Below, piece by piece: positions 55,395 to 64,000 of a stretch of DNA of 64,000 nucleotides (position 1 is its first letter; every line of letters starts with the position of its first letter). The notes beneath the pieces are model-generated. The model had not been told where the DNA came from. It searched no databases and saw only the letters and a list, made by a program, of their open reading frames with translations. The stretch comes from Gigaspora margarita (taxonomy: Eukaryota; Glomeromycota; Glomeromycetes; Diversisporales; Gigasporaceae): positions 793,181 through 857,180 of the forward strand of contig WTPW01000019.1 in the NCBI GenBank assembly GCA_009809945.1. Direction: 5' to 3'. The translations under genes and the position numbers were made by a program.

Positions 55395-55639
55395 TTAGTT
55401 GGTACAATCGATTTTTAATCAATTATTAAAAAAATTTTTATCTGATTAATTGATTGCATTTTTTGAGCCAATTTGGAACACTATGCCCCAATAAAATCCT
55501 AGGCCTTATCCTAACCCTAAGGTAATGAAATTTTATTTTTTGTTTTATAAAAAATTTATTTTTTTGTTTTTGTTACACAGATTTGTAAATCTAATTTACC
55601 TATGGTATAAAACACTATAGGCGCATTTTATATTATCCG

Positions 55640-56001
55640 AAAGTTTTTAAAGCTTTTATTATTTATTAAAAATCTTAATTAAAAGTCTTAAAATTTTTTA
55701 TTTGTTTATTAAAAATTTTAAAAGTTTTTATTTGTGATTAAAACTTTTAAATTTTTATTTGTTTATTAAAAATTTTAAAGGCTTTTTATTTATTATTAAA
55801 AATTTTAAAGGTCTTTTTTGTTAAAATTTTAAAGGAATTCTTTACTTATTTATTAAAAATTTTTATTTATTTATTAAAAATTTAAAAGCTTTTTATTTGT
55901 TTATTTTTTTTTATTTTTTTTTATTTTTATTCTTTGACGGACTCACTAGCACTTAGCTAGAATACAAAAAAGTAATTTATAGCTAACTAGAAAACTAGTT
56001 A
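55640..56001. repeat. degenerate TTTATTTATTAAAAATTTTAAAG tandem repeat
   Basis: Units of about 25-35 bp of TTTATTTATTAAAAATTTTA with variations. The same repeat occurs at 50,640-50,795 and 57,265-57,360, forming the body of the hAT at 50,442-57,472. Confidence 0.6.
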
Positions 56002-56168
56002 GGGACATGCCATTTATTACGTAATTTTTACTATGGATACATGGTCAGAGGTAGTGATTATATCTATAAATTATAGAAAGCAATCTGAAATAGATAAAGT
56101 GATTACACTATATATGGATAAGAGTAGCTACTAAGTAAAAAATATTATATAATAAATGGCATACCCCT
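56002..56168. mobile_element. Tourist-like MITE, family 2, copy 2 (uninterrupted)
   Basis: 167 bp: GGGACATGCCATTTATTACG ... ATATAATAAATGGCATACCC then C, flanked by TTA (55,999-56,001; 56,169-56,171). It contains CTATGGATACATGGTCAG as in copies 1 and 3. Confidence 0.85.
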
Positions 56169-56171
56169 TAC

Positions 56172-57264
56172 TATTATAACCACCTGAATTAGCCTTCTAA
56201 TATATAAGCCTAGCATTACCCAGTTGCGTCTATGAGTGCCTAGATATGCCCTATCACACTAATACTCCAGAGAGATCAGATGTTCTAACGATAGTACTGC
56301 CAAGAATATAGGATTTCTCTTCAAATCCCTTCCACCTAGCATCTATGGTGGGATCAGATATTAATTATCTATACTTAACCATACAAGAAAAAAGAATAAC
56401 AAGAAAATTTAAAAAAAATGTGGAAAAACTTCAAATTCTATACGAAATACCAAGTAATAACAAAACTAAATGATAAAAGGTGAGAGGAACGAAGAAAAAA
56501 CCTATACTAATGACAGAACTAATATACATTTTCAAAAGAAAAGAAGACAAAAAAAAAGAAAGAAAAGAAATAAAAAAACTAAAAAAAACTTAATTCTATC
56601 CTCAAAAGTTAAAAATTATATAATACTGCACAGAGAAACACACTACCAAAGTATTATATGTACATAAAAGAAAACTACGCCTAAAAAAACATTCTAGAAA
56701 GAAATTTTTATTCGATATTTCCTCCAAAGTACTTTGTATGTGTCATTCATTGTTTATTTCACAGGAACTGAAAACCACTTGTGACTTGATTCGAATTAGA
56801 TAAGGGCATTCCTAATTTGAACAGAGTAAACATTGTTGATCTTTTGGAGAGAGTAAGCTGATTTTCCACTTTTTGGTAAAAATTTCAAAAAAACCAAAGA
56901 GAATATCGGGAGTGCTAAAAAACTTGCAAAGAGCATAAGCATTATGCTTTGTAGAATAATATATTCAACCAAAAGTATGTTTGCACCAAGACTTCCACAA
57001 CCTTTGACAAAAAACTTTAGGGTTGTTGCTCTACTACGTCTTCTATAGTAACAAAATCTTCTGCCCAGAGAGCCAAACCCACAAGAAGAGTTCTTTTTTA
57101 TCTCTATTTCAGTCCGTTTCACATACAATCTGAAACTCCTTATCCAAGCCGCTTCTAATAAAGTTTTTGTTATGTATAAATATATTAACTATAAAGTTTT
57201 CATAGGTTGGTAGTTTGGAGAAGTTTTGGTTCAAAGGATCATTGGAAAGAGTGCATTATATATA
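56172..57264. other. non-repeat-like segment inside the hAT; possible SINE and ORF
   Basis: At 56,200-56,370 a GC-richer stretch includes CTCTTCAAATCCC, which resembles a tRNA B box (GTTCAAATCCC), followed by AAG-rich DNA; a tRNA-derived SINE is possible but unproven. On the minus strand at 57,128-56,796 a 110-residue frame starts MYVKRTEIEIKKNSSCGFGS, has a hydrophobic segment ILLVEYIILQSIMLMLFASF then LALPIFSLVFL, and no recognisable domain. This could be the original hAT cargo. Confidence 0.35.
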
Positions 57265-57718
57265 ATATATTTATTTGTTTATTAAAATATTAAAAGCCTT
57301 TTATTTGTTAAAATTTTAAAAATTTTATTGGTTTAAAAGATTTTAATATTATATTATTTAAAATTTTTTGGCCCAGCCCGGCCTGCAAATATAAAATTTA
57401 GTAATTAGGCCCAGCCCGGCCTGCAAAAATTTGTGGGCTAGGCCAGACCATGGAACCCAATGCAGGCCTCTACTTTGTAGCATTAAATTTTGGTTCAAAT
57501 AATAATAGTCAATTAAAAATTAATCCATGGAGAAATAATTTACTTGCTAAAAATAATATTAATCAACTACTTAATTTAAATAATATTATAAAAGAAATAC
57601 TTGAAATAGAGCTTTACAATTTTATTAATGAAATTATAAGTAATTTATATTTAGAAAAAAATCAAGAAACAAATAAAATATATAAACTAGTTGAAAAACA
57701 AAATAGTTTATCTAATAA

Positions 57719-57785
57719 GGGGCATGCCATTTATCACGTGATTTGTAACCATGGATACATGGATCAGAGTAGTGATCACATTTAT
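57719..57785. mobile_element. Tourist-like MITE, family 2, copy 3 (left half)
   Basis: GGGGCATGCCATTTATCACG through CCATGGATACATGGATCAG to GTGATCAC, preceded by TAA. The right half is missing. It lies in the 3' part of the split coiled-coil gene, after VEKQNSLSN, so the open frame continuing to 57,821 is partly MITE. Confidence 0.75.
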
Positions 57786-57825
57786 ATTAAAGATGCTGGT
57801 AAAATTAAACCATTTTACTAGATGA

Positions 57826-58020
57826 AATAGTGAAATAGTTTCACCAGAATTATACCAAAATAAAATTTTGGTAAAATGGTGAAATTGGTGAAATTTGTGA
57901 ATTGGTGAATTGGCGAATTGGTAAATTGGTGAATTGGTGAATTGGTGATCACTGTTTCAACATCAACAATTCACTAATTTATCATTTCAACAATTCACCA
58001 ATTTACAAATTGGTTGTTTT
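57826..58020. repeat. GGTGAATT minisatellite followed by its inverse
   Basis: About ten variants of ATTGGTGAATTGGTGA at 57,880-57,950, then TTCACCAATTTACAAATT inverses to 58,015, so the whole can fold back. Confidence 0.75.
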
Positions 58021-58739
58021 AAAAAAAGCACCTTTTCTTTTATTTATTTCAACGAGATTGATAAACTTGTTGGGTGTTAGAATAAAATTAAGGTAAAGTT
58101 ACTTGCTTCTGTTACTTTACGAATTTATTTTTATATTGTGCATTTTGTGATCTAAATTCAAACTTAAACAATCATTGATCTCAAACTTTGCTTTATACTC
58201 AAAATACAGTACTAGTTATTTTACTAATTCTATTTTTTTATTAATATATTATTAACAACCATTTTTTATATCTTGTAATGAACATAGCATAGGTACTGTG
58301 TTTAAAGCTCTATCCGACCCTAACCAAGTCTATTCATGCCTCAATCATCACCTTACCATTATTAGGGTTAGAAAGAGTTAATTTTATTAGTTAGTGTTAA
58401 TTAGGCTTCTGCAAGGGCTTGAACTACTCACGGGTACCCTATAGGTAGTACTATACAAGCTGGGCTAGGGTATAATTTTTGAACCCTAGGGTAAGAGTAA
58501 GGGCCCAAAGTATCAAGCTCTTATATAGACAGGTAGGGCTAGAGAAAAACAGTACCCTACCCTTGTGCCCAACAGGTACCCACTACCAAACTTACATGTG
58601 ATAACCAACCAATCATAATCAAGAGTTTATTAATATATCGATTATTAACAAAAAAATTTTTTTAACGATGTATCAAGTATGTTTTACAAACTTATTTATA
58701 TAAGTATGAATCTAACATTTTTTTTCTCTTTACAATATA

Positions 58740-58955
58740 CACGCCTACCAACATACTAATACCAATACATTAATTACCAACACACTAAACTACCAACACT
58801 AACACACTAAATAACAACCCACTACCAATACCAATGCACTAATTATTAACATTGAGCTACCAACATATGAAACTACTAACGCACTAAGCTACCAACGCAC
58901 TGAGCTACCAACATACTAAACTACCAATGTATTATTACCAACACACTACTTACCA
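58740..58955. repeat. minisatellite, unit about 20 bp (CTACCAACRCACTAA)
   Basis: About ten degenerate units of CTACCAACACACTAAACTAC type in the 5' part of the hAT. Confidence 0.75.
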
Positions 58956-59095
58956 AGTCCTAGTAAGGCAAAATTAACTGTATTGTTGTGACTTTTTATT
59001 ACCATAAAATTATGCAGGAAAGTTAAAAGCTAACAATACTGTATTAATACTGTTAATACTATAGCATTTGCTATTGATATAAAACTATAAATACT

Positions 59096-60730
59096 ATGAA
59101 TGACTTTATAGACAATGTTGAGAGTTATGATGATAATTATGGCATTGATATTAATAATGTTAATGATATAACGATAGAGGTTGATGATATAGCAATAGAT
59201 GTCAACTTGGTTACTAGCTTAACCACTTGTTCAACCTCTAATTATAAAAACATCAGTAGAGCTACCAGTAAAACCGTTATAAAAATCACTAGTGCTAGCG
59301 AAATCATCAATGAAACTATCAGCAAAACCATCAGTGAAATCACTAGTGAAATGATCATTTAAACTACTAGCCAAACCAACAGTCAAACTACCAGCCAAAC
59401 CATCGGTCAAACCACCAGTCAAATCACATCATCAAATAATATATTCCTGTTTGGAACTATTTTTTTTCTATTAAAAGAAGAACAAAAAGCCAAATGTGAA
59501 CATTGCAATAAACAACTTAGTCATAAAAGGAGAACTGGAACATCACACCTTTGGCGCCATCTTGATTCTTGTCAAAAATACAAAAAATCATTATCGAATT
59601 TCAGGGACTAATGGGTTTGATTTAGGAGCTAATGGCCAAACAAAATTAAAATTTAGTACAAAGCGAACATCTACAAAAGAGGCAACCCAGAAAGATGTAG
59701 CTGATATGGTAATTTTGGATAAGCTGAGTTTTTAATTCATAGAGGAACTGGATTTTCATAAGCTTATTAAAGGACTATTGCCCGATTTTACTATTAGTGC
59801 TGACTCAATAAAATGAGATATTATGAATACTTATAATAAAAGAAAGATACTAATTAAGGGCATACTTCAAAATTTTAAAGCCAAAATCTCTCTTACTTGT
59901 GATTGCTGGACATTATTTCAACAACTTGGATATCTGGCAATTACTGCTCATTTTCTTGATAAAAATGGAACCTTATTTCTATTCTACTGTTATTCGTATT
60001 AATTCCTTATCCTCACACTGGTATCAATATTGCCAATTGTATAAAGACTGAAATAGATTAATGGTCCATCACCACTAAGGTAACTAGATAATTTATTACT
60101 ATAATTTAGAATTAGGATCATTTTAAGGTTAGGGTTTGGTAGATTTGTAAATTAACAATATGTATTATAACTTTTTAATTTATTACAGCTACAAACTATT
60201 ACTCTTGACAATGCAGCTTCGAATGATATTGCAATCCATGAACTAATTAATAATATTTCTCAAGGCTCATTTATAGATATTGACAAAGAACTTTTTTATA
60301 ATCATTGTTTTGCTCACATTTTAAACATTACTGTAAAAAATGGTTTGAAAGGAATATCAGAGGTTACTAAAAAGATAAAAAAAAAAATAATTATTAAAAG
60401 CTTAACAAATTATATTAAGTTAATTAACGAGTATATAAGAATAATGATTTGACAAATTTGTTTAGATTCGTAGTTATGCCAAAGCAATACATACATTACC
60501 AAAACGATGTCAAATATTCTTAGATATTTGTGAATCTAAATACATAAAACCTATAATTCTACTATTGGATTGTGAGACTTGGTGGAACTTCACATATCTG
60601 ATGTTGCAATCAGTAATTAGAATTAAGAATATAATTATTAGGATGAAAAATAGAGATAAGGCATTCTCTGACATACCTGATAATGATAAATAGAGAAAAA
60701 CAGAAGCAATATGTAGTATTTTAAGACCAT
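59096..60730 (+). pseudogene. hAT transposase, N-terminal and central part
   Basis: The leader is Ser/Thr-repetitive (SKTISEITSEM, TTSQTNSQTTSQTIGQ). The BED finger CEHCNKQLSHKRR...SHLWRHLDSC lies at about 59,488-59,575. Then LTCDCWTLFQQLGYLAITAH (about 59,895; the 'D.WT' block), an intron GTAACT...TTACAG at about 60,079-60,187, LQTITLDNAASNDIAIHELI (60,188), FYNHCFAHILNITVKNGL (60,296), LLDCETWWNFTYLMLQSVI (about 60,562; usual 'RWNSTY..L'), and DKAFSDIPDND. A second intron starts GTAAGTTTTT at 60,739. Stops at several places (59,733, 59,813, 60,691) show inactivity. Confidence 0.85.
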
Positions 60731-60845
60731 TTTATGATTGTAAGTTTTTTGTATAAAACTGCTAATAAATAGGCTAGTGCATATTGAATGGCCACCTAAA
60801 GTTGCAAATTAATTGTTTTATACTTTTATTATTTTTAATAAAAAT

Positions 60846-61158
60846 AGATACTTTAAAAGCATTAGCAAGTTCTTACCCAACTCTTAATCATACTCTTGCT
60901 TCAATTTGAAATATTCGTGCCCATTTTTTGAGTATGAAATTTCATACCAGTGATTTTATTTGTAATATGCATCACTTTATGATAAGAAAGCTTAATAAGT
61001 ATTGGGAAAACTGCAGCATTTTATATATGATTGCATGCATTCTTGATCCTCGTTACAAAATGCAATTTATTGCATATTACTATTGTGAAAAGAAAAAGTT
61101 AGAACATTATGTTCTTGATGAAAAATTACAAGATATTCAAGCAAAGTATATTTACTAA
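60846..61158 (+). pseudogene. hAT transposase, pre-dimerisation region
   Basis: After an AG acceptor near 60,847: LKALASSYPTLNHTLASI, stop, NIRAHFLSMKFH, then LNKYWENCSILYMIACILDP with RYKMQFIAYYY. The DPRYK signature of hAT transposases is intact. The open frame ends at 61,158, 22 bp before the inserted TATA-flanked element. Confidence 0.85.
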
Positions 61159-61180
61159 TGTTCAATAAATTTGCTTTATA

Positions 61181-62131
61181 AGGTAGATATGCCTAATTTG
61201 ATGTAGTTAAGTTCTACGATGAATATCACGTGAAATTTCGATTATAATCACGTGATTTTGGTACTATTCAATTCGTTTCATCGAGACGAATTGAATGGTA
61301 CCAAAATTACCCAATTCCATTTACTCAATCAACAGATATCATTTTTTTAACGTTTATCCAAAAACATAGTCCTAGTATGGTGCAGTGCCTAATTTGGTGC
61401 ACTAAAGTTTTTTAATGATATCTTGTGAACTATTGATCCAAATTACACAATTTTGGTACAATTCGATTCATCACGATGAGACGAGTCGGATGGTACAAAA
61501 TCATGTGATTTGATTAATAGTTCACAAAATAAGTCATCTAACCAAAATAATCTGTGTACTTGTACAAAACAATTTTTGAAATTAATATAAAATCGTAAAT
61601 AACTTTTGATAGACTAGTTCGTTTTTGATGATTTTACTACCAAAATAATAGTCTTGAAGAGACGATTCAAACGAGCCCAAAATCATTAAAATCCAATCAC
61701 GGGGTCACAAGATCGTTAAGATTTTCTTATCTATTATATTAGTTAAACTAATTAACTTTTATCAAGTGATACAAAAATCTTAACGATCTTATGATCCTGT
61801 GATTGTATTTTAACGATTTTGGACTTATTGGAATCGCCTCTTTAAGGCAGTCATTTTGGTGGCAAAATCATTAAAAATGGACCAGTCTATCAAAATTTAA
61901 ATTTATCTACGATTTTATATTAATTCTCAAAGATTATATATACGTAGATTATTTTAGTTAAATGCTAATATCTTGTAAACTATTGGTCAGAATTATGTGA
62001 TTTTGGTACCATTCGATTCGACTCGATGAAACGAATCGAATGATACCAAAATCACATGATTCTGATCAACAGTTCGTAAGATATTATTAGTGTATCAAAT
62101 TAGGCACTGCGTTAAATTAGGCATATCTACC
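61181..62131. mobile_element. TATA-flanked element, AGGTAGATATGCCTAATTT ends
   Basis: 951 bp with inverted ends AGGTAGATATGCCTAATTT, flanked by TATA (61,177-61,180; 62,132-62,135). Next to each end is a CGTCTC-type module (ATTCAATTCGTTTCATCGAG...; ATTCGATTCGACTCGATGAA), a second one at 61,445-61,500, and in the centre (61,574-61,940) an inverted pair of the longer module seen at 16.1 and 19.5 kb. It shares AGGTA ends and the TATA target with the 9.8-kb and 32.1-kb elements. Confidence 0.85.
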
Positions 62132-62188
62132 TTATATTTTAATTATACTAATGTTTAAAAAATTAAATTTGATGATATATATCTTAGC

Positions 62189-62462
62189 ATGTATTATTCC
62201 TTATCAACTGTTGAATATTTAAATAGTAATGAGATTATTGTTGATGCTAAAAATGATGAGGATTATGTTAACAATTTTTTTGAATATGCAACAAACCAAA
62301 TACGGTTTAGTCAAAATAATCCACTTTATGAAGTAAGACAATATTTGAATAATCCAATTGCTATAAGAACTACCAATGTTTTTGAATGGTGGAAATGTAA
62401 CAAAGGCAAGTTTTCTACTTTATTTGCAATAGCTTAGAACTTTCTTTCTATACCAGCAAAGC
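62189..62462 (+). pseudogene. hAT transposase dimerisation domain
   Basis: Reads IRFSQNNPLYEVRQYLNNPI, then NVFEWWKCNKGKFSTLFAIA, stop, NFLSIPA. This is the conserved hAT C-terminal signature (L..YL..P......FEWWK.N...FP.LA..A...L.IPA), cut off just after SIPA where dispersed repeat R1 begins. Confidence 0.85.
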
Positions 62463-62625
62463 ATGGCAGACATTTGTTTTAATTGGTCAAAAAATGTAAA
62501 CAAGTAAACAATATGTATAATGCAGATCATTATATAAATTTAGATATACAGTTATATGTATAAAGATCAATTAGGTACATTTAGAATTTTCTAGCGATTT
62601 CACGAAGTACAAAAGTACTAAAATT
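62462..62625 (+). repeat. dispersed repeat R1, copy 2
   Basis: Matches the inverse of 46,300-46,445. It starts GCATGGCAGACATTTGTTTT exactly where the hAT dimerisation domain is lost, and is followed after a short spacer by the TPR fragment. Confidence 0.75.
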
Positions 62626-62637
62626 TACAAATGCTCT

Positions 62638-62720
62638 TTGCTCATATGTCATCTGGATTAATTCTTAATAATTTCTCCAAGTTAGCGATTGATTCGTTAT
62701 AACTTTTCATTATATAATTA
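62638..62720 (-). pseudogene. TPR-repeat gene fragment
   Basis: The minus strand reads VNYIMKSYNESIANLEKLLR followed by INPDD, nearly the same as the TPR fragment at 42.95 kb (VNYMMKRYNESIANLEELLR). One TPR unit. Confidence 0.65.
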
Positions 62721-63060
62721 ATTTCACTTAAAGCTATTGTATTATCGGTTTAATTTCTAGCAATCTAGTTAGACATGAAAATGGATAATAAAATTACAGA
62801 TTGCCGACGATGTATCATTTTTATATTGCACTAGATCTTGCAATTTAATTTGTGGTACAATTTATTTGTCTTCTAAATGGAAGTTTTAGTTTTGTTACAT
62901 ACTGTGTTATATAATAACTATATAATTAAGGTTGCTGGCCGTAAGTAATAATTACGGACATTACGGATTACAACCTGGATTGCAATCTTCATCACCAAAA
63001 TTTGCAAGCCGAATAGTATCGATGTATAATAGCTAAAATATATAACAATTACAATCTCCA
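62721..63060. other. gene-free AT-rich stretch
   Basis: No recognisable feature. Confidence 0.5.
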
Positions 63061-63225
63061 CTATCGATTTTTATCGATTTAGATAGTAATCAATTTTTAT
63101 CGATTTAGATAGTGATCGATTTTTATTGATTTAGATAGTAATCGATTTTTATCAATTTAAATATGTAGTAATCGATTTTTATCAATTTAAATAGTAATTA
63201 ATATCATATCAATTTAGACTGATTA
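63061..63225. repeat. tandem repeat, ATCGATTTTTATCGATTTAGATAGTA unit type
   Basis: About six units of 26-33 bp based on TATCGATTTAGATAGTAATC. Confidence 0.85.
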
Positions 63226-63399
63226 TCATCAATATTATCATTATATAAGTTATAACCAATTAAAAATATAATTAAAACTTTTTATTTATTAAATTTTTTT
63301 TATTTATAAATCTTTTGCTAAAAATATTTTTACATATTTATAAAATTCATGTCCTATGCCCCTCATAACAAACCCAACCATTGTTACAAATACTTATTT

Positions 63400-63952
63400 T
63401 CTGGTACAAATTTAAGCTTCTCAATAAAATACAAACTACAAAAAAAAGAATGTACCAAGTAAATTAAGAAAAAAAAGAACTAATATGTTCGTTATGTACC
63501 GGTCTAGCCCAAGATCTTTGTTCTTTGGTGCCAATTCATGCTTTCTAGTGAAATACAAACTGCAATGAAAAGAGCGTGTTAGTAACAAGAAAAAAAAACA
63601 AAGAAAAAAAAACTAGTACATTCGTTATATACCAGTCTAGCCCAAGATCTTTGTTCTCAGCAATATTTTATATTTTCCAACAAAGTACTAACCTATAAGG
63701 AAAGTATTAGTGAATTAATAAATAAAAAAAAAATAGTGAAAAAAATAACTAATATGTTCATTATACTAGCCTTGATCAAGATTTTTGTTCTTTAGTGCCA
63801 ATTTACACTTTCTAGCGAAATACAAACTGCAATAAAAAAAACATTTTAATGACAAGAATAATAGTAAAAAAAAAAACAAAATAAAAAAAAAACAAAGAAA
63901 AAAAAACTAGTACATTTGTTATATATCGGTCCAGCCCAAGATCTTTGTTTTT
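63400..63952. repeat. degenerate tandem array, 130-150 bp units
   Basis: Four units sharing ACTAATATGTTCGTTATGTA, AGCCCAAGATCTTTGTTC, GTGCCAATTCATGCTTTCTA and AAATACAAACTGCAAT, separated by A-rich runs. On the other strand these are T-rich, like arrays A-C. Confidence 0.75.
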
Positions 63953-63954
63953 AG

Positions 63955-64000
63955 TAGTGCTCTGAATCGGGTCGGGTCAACCCGAAAATTCGGGTCGGGT
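63955..64000. mobile_element. start of a hAT element (cut by window end)
   Basis: TAGTGCTCTGAATCGGGTCG, then GGTCAACCCGAAAATTCGGG is typical of hAT ends with GGGTCGGGT subterminal repeats. Only 46 bp are visible. Confidence 0.6.

Larger units (their letters stand above)
51016..55483. mobile_element. hAT-type element, TAGTGTTCCAAAT ends, with ATTAATCGAT arrays
   Basis: Ends TAGTGTTCCAAATCAAAAA and inverse TAGTGTTCCAAATTGGCTC, flanked by TGCCTTGA and TGCCCCAA (6 of 8 matching). On both sides the subterminal zone is an array of GATTAATTGATTAATCGATT words (51,030-51,225; 55,100-55,235). The MULE lies in the middle. Confidence 0.75.
50797..55639. mobile_element. hAT-type MITE, CGGATCTACTAAAATG ends, occupied copy
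   Basis: Same family as 10,503-10,869. Ends CGGATCTACTAAAATGCACC and inverse CGGATAATATAAAATGCGCC, flanked by AAAGTTTT on both sides (8 bp). The two halves (50,797-51,015 and 55,484-55,639) align to the empty copy with a 4.47-kb insertion in between. Confidence 0.85.
50442..57472. mobile_element. hAT element with 8-bp duplication CTTTGTAG
   Basis: Ends TAGAGGCCTGCAAATTATC and inverse TAGAGGCCTGCATTGGGTTC, with subterminal AGCCCGGCCTGYA words on both sides (50,478-50,570; 57,370-57,425), flanked by identical CTTTGTAG (50,434-50,441; 57,473-57,480). The interior is a degenerate repeat of TTTATTTATTAAAAATTTTA and inserted elements. Removing it with one CTTTGTAG restores VTSFVALNF in the interrupted gene. 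Confidence 0.9.
49225..57720 (+). pseudogene. unrecognised coiled-coil gene, split by a hAT element
   Basis: Left part 49,225-50,441, right part from 57,481. After an AG acceptor near 49,222 come FEIEVEAKIANKDLLKPC, Lys-rich HKYKKLSKYKTKKKTKFR and a heptad-rich part (LMQIEALKNSCNTLV, KNNKIFELEHK, SLANEKNKLENENKYL). A globular part follows: FTLENLLAYNPLNWFKYRNS, SKINLAISAIKYTIAQSKII, LTDRLLILAFDNKQKGQK and NYLDQGNNIVIFH. The right part resumes SFVALNFGSNNNSQ, then EILEIELYNFINEIISN. I recall a multi-copy protein family in Rhizophagus with the AFDN..KGQKNYLD and VIFHTVTSFVALN blocks, normally ending in a zinc ribbon; that is memory, not a search. Several stops and frame changes show it is a relic. 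Function unknown; possibly element-borne. Confidence 0.6.
58402..62460 (+). mobile_element. second hAT transposon relic, split by a TATA-flanked element
   Basis: The putative left end TAGGCTTCTGCAAGGGCTTG at 58,402 is followed by hAT-like subterminal words GGGTACCC and GTAGGGC to 58,590. Transposase pieces run co-linearly from a Ser/Thr-rich leader and BED finger (59,100-59,600) to the dimerisation domain (62,189-62,440). No right end is recognised. The element at 61,181-62,131 interrupts it before the last exon. Confidence 0.75.

Noticed and set aside
56260-56340. tRNA gene
   Set aside because: Only a B-box-like CTTCAAATCCC is seen; no cloverleaf with paired acceptor stem could be drawn, so at most a tRNA-derived SINE.
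63400-63952. Possible CRISPR-like array because of repeated units
   Set aside because: Units are 130-150 bp, degenerate, with A-rich spacers of variable length in a eukaryotic repeat setting; nothing like CRISPR repeats.

Overview
The window reads as nuclear DNA of a very AT-rich, repeat-loaded fungus, most likely an arbuscular mycorrhizal fungus close to Rhizophagus (Glomeromycotina). The inference rests on base composition, short GT-AG introns, TTAGGG-type telomeric repeats, a kinase whose N-terminal CNTNPAWCQ segment and TKL-like domain match the expanded kinase family I remember from Rhizophagus, TPR fragments, and a fungal LINE with APE endonuclease and RNase H. No database was searched. 

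Layout. 1-4.9 kb: foldback elements around a small host-gene island, with two convergent unrecognised intron-bearing genes (2,577-3,120 plus; 3,350-4,190 minus, a membrane protein). 4.9-7.6 kb: small inverted-repeat (MITE-like) elements, several with telomere-like CCCTAA tracts inside. 7.7-21.3 kb: one decayed hAT transposon (BED finger at 8.5 kb, middle at 14.5-15.8 kb and 18.2 kb, dimerisation domain at 20.9-21.25 kb) pushed apart by several layers of younger insertions, plus a 723-bp assembly gap. 21.68-30.01 kb: a whole-length but mutated LINE with a 16-bp target duplication, itself hit by a TTAA-flanked MITE. 30-37.7 kb: T-rich tandem arrays, Tourist-like MITEs, tandem foldbacks and TA-flanked mariner/pogo-like short elements. 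38-41 kb: an integrase-bearing element with inverted ends (fossil). 41.4-45 kb: a short poly(A) retroposon, a TPR fragment and a broken protein kinase gene. 45.4-48 kb: short inverted-repeat elements and a T-rich array. 49.2-57.8 kb: an unrecognised coiled-coil gene split by a hAT element, which holds a smaller hAT-like element, which holds another, which holds a Mutator-like element (MULE) with transposase. 58.4-62.5 kb: a second hAT transposase relic split by a TATA-flanked element. 62.5-64 kb: a TPR fragment, tandem repeats and the start of another hAT end. 

Most of the window is therefore layered transposon insertion. Exact target duplications allow the order of many insertions to be read: 8 bp for hAT, 9 bp for MULE, TTA/TAA for Tourist-like, TTAA for piggyBac-like, TATA for an unplaced family, and 15-17 bp for poly(A) retroposons. 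Several unrelated foldback families share one internal module, an inverted CGTCTC/GAGACG hairpin in a conserved 100-130 bp context. That module and the frequent telomeric tract inside these elements are the least explained signals here.
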